Source of the DNA: Bacteroidaceae bacterium HV4-6-C5C
GTDB taxonomy: Bacteria > Bacteroidota > Bacteroidia > Bacteroidales > Bacteroidaceae
Length of the DNA: 64,000 nucleotides
Direction of reading: 5' to 3'
Assembly: GCA_007896885.1 (NCBI GenBank)
Contig: VOIU01000002.1
Span: forward strand, 186,001-250,000
How positions within the stretch are numbered: the first letter of the stretch is position 1; each line of letters opens with the position of its first letter. The position numbers and the translations under genes were made by a program. Below the pieces are notes generated by a model that was not told the origin of the DNA, did not search any database, and worked only from the letters and a program-made list of their open reading frames with translations. This document shows, piece after piece, positions 63,049-64,000 of this stretch.

Positions 63049-64000
63049 ATGAAAAAACTATATATATTACTAATATTCAATTTATTAGCAGGGGCTTCCT
63101 CTAGTATTTTCGCACAAGAGACAGCACCATTAGAGCTGTCCTTAAACCGTGCATGCACACTTGCCATCGACAGTAATATTCAAGTAGTCAATGCACGCAT
63201 TGAAATCGAAAAATCTCATTTCCACGAAATGGAATCGAAGAGTAAGCTCTATCCTACCCTTGACGGATATAGTAACTTCAATTATTACTATGCCATACCG
63301 AAGATGATGATGCCTGGCGAGATGTTTGGCGAGTCGGGAGAAATAGCAATGGAGATAGGTACTAAGTTTGACTGGAGCAGTGGCTTCAAAGCTTCATTGT
63401 CTTTATTCAATCTCAGTAATTACACGGCTATACAATTGGCTAAAAGCCTGAAAAACATGAATGGCTTATCTTTAGAACAAAAGAAAGAAGAGATTCTATA
63501 TCAGGTTCATCAAGTATATTATTTATGCCAATCCACCGATGCTCAAATCGTTTTCCTAAACAAGAACATGGAAAATACAGACAAGTTGCTATACATTTTG
63601 GACAATCAGATGAAACAAGGCGCAATAAGGAAGATAGACTATTCAAAACTGACTGTTACAAAAAACAACCTCCAAACACAAATAGACAATCTGGCAAAGC
63701 TAAAGTTGCAACAAACGAACTTATTGAAATTCATTGTCGGGTTGGATAAAAATGCACAAGTAGAGCTTACCGACTCACTTAGTGAACAGAACATAATGAT
63801 TTACGCCTCACCGGACTTAACCAGGCGCAATGATATAAAGTTATTAGAAAACCAAATTGAAGTGGCACAATTAAATAAAAAGTCGATAAGTCAATCTTAT
63901 CTCCCTACATTATCGGCGACTGGTGAATTGTACTATCAAGGGCAACAGAATAAGTTCAATTTCTTCGATAGTAAAGACAAATTTTTCAAAGTCGGTTTTA
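63049..64000 (+). CDS. TolC-family outer membrane efflux protein, 3' end cut by window edge
   Basis: The frame is open from ATG at 63049 to the window edge (317 codons, no stop). It starts with a signal peptide (about 1-22, MKKLYILLIFNLLAGASSSIF, then AQETAP) and continues LELSLNRACTLAIDSNIQVVN, the typical first helix of TolC-like proteins. Later helices have QQTNLLKFIVGL and RRNDIKLLENQIEVAQLNKKS, the second structural repeat start. It probably forms the outer-membrane channel of an efflux pump; the adaptor and pump genes would follow beyond the window. Regulated together with the ECF sigma gene upstream. Confidence 0.9.
   Translation, partial: MKKLYILLIFNLLAGASSSIFAQETAPLELSLNRACTLAIDSNIQVVNARIEIEKSHFHEMESKSKLYPTLDGYSNFNYYYAIPKMMMPGEMFGESGEIAMEIGTKFDWSSGFKASLSLFNLSNYTAIQLAKSLKNMNGLSLEQKKEEILYQVHQVYYLCQSTDAQIVFLNKNMENTDKLLYILDNQMKQGAIRKIDYSKLTVTKNNLQTQIDNLAKLKLQQTNLLKFIVGLDKNAQVELTDSLSEQNIMIYASPDLTRRNDIKLLENQIEVAQLNKKSISQSYLPTLSATGELYYQGQQNKFNFFDSKDKFFKVGF

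Noticed and set aside
1..64000. CRISPR arrays, tRNA/rRNA genes, insertion sequences, integrases
   Set aside because: No regularly spaced repeats, cloverleaf-type sequences, transposase motifs or integrase genes were seen on either strand.

Overview
The window looks like a chromosomal segment of a gut Bacteroides species. The evidence is a SusC/SusD pair inside a polysaccharide utilization locus (PUL), DUF4293, a Bacteroidetes-type RNA polymerase omega gene beside bamD, PorT-like barrels, moderate-to-low GC, and promoters of the Bacteroides type (-33 TTTG, -7 TAnnTTTG). No tRNA, rRNA, insertion sequence or CRISPR array was seen. Both edges cut genes: a LysM/PBP1-like protein on the left and a TolC-family protein on the right.

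Left part (1-8.3 kb): a cell-envelope pair (LysM protein, small beta-barrel), the minus-strand operon bamD-rpoZ-DUF4293 with an excellent sigma-ABfr promoter, a phenylacetate-CoA ligase/ACT-domain pair, and uvrB. From 8.3 to 21.7 kb lies a minus-strand cluster of eight FtsX/MacB-type ABC permeases in four alternating A-B pairs, with one periplasmic adaptor, one ATPase and one head-GIN-domain protein. It is split into two units. Each unit is preceded by a sigma-54-like -24/-12 promoter and an 18-bp dyad placed at exactly the same distance, which suggests one NtrC-type activator (not in the window) drives both.

Middle (21.7-46.6 kb): a repeat-rich 0.9-kb spacer, then pyrB-pyrI, a flavin reductase-like gene, a beta-barrel gene and glyA. 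Between glyA and fhs sits a complete alginate PUL (27-44.6 kb, AT-rich by eye): susC, susD, an IPT-repeat SusE-like lipoprotein, PL6 and PL17 alginate lyases, a KdgF-like cupin, an MFS transporter with an extra periplasmic loop, an SDR likely to reduce DEH, a PL38-like lyase, an esterase and a concanavalin-fold lyase-like lipoprotein. A divergent FadR/GntR regulator has two tandem 12-bp palindromes, one overlapping the susC -33 element. Together the genes would bind, cut and import alginate, linearise and reduce the unsaturated monomer to KDG; KDG kinase and aldolase are not here.

Right part (46.6-64 kb): fhs, an MscS channel, an outer-membrane barrel divergent from a two-component system (kinase, OmpR-type regulator, small secreted protein) with direct repeats between them, an RmlD-like reductase, a soluble receiver-kinase protein next to a UDP-glucuronate decarboxylase, mgtE with a structured leader that can hide its ribosome binding site, an MFS exporter, a secreted alpha/beta hydrolase, and an ECF sigma factor overlapped by a small two-TM protein and followed by a TolC-family gene.

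The least explained items are the duplicated sigma-54/dyad regulatory module, the mgtE leader, the twin operators of the alginate PUL, and the repeat elements around 22.3 kb and 62.9 kb.
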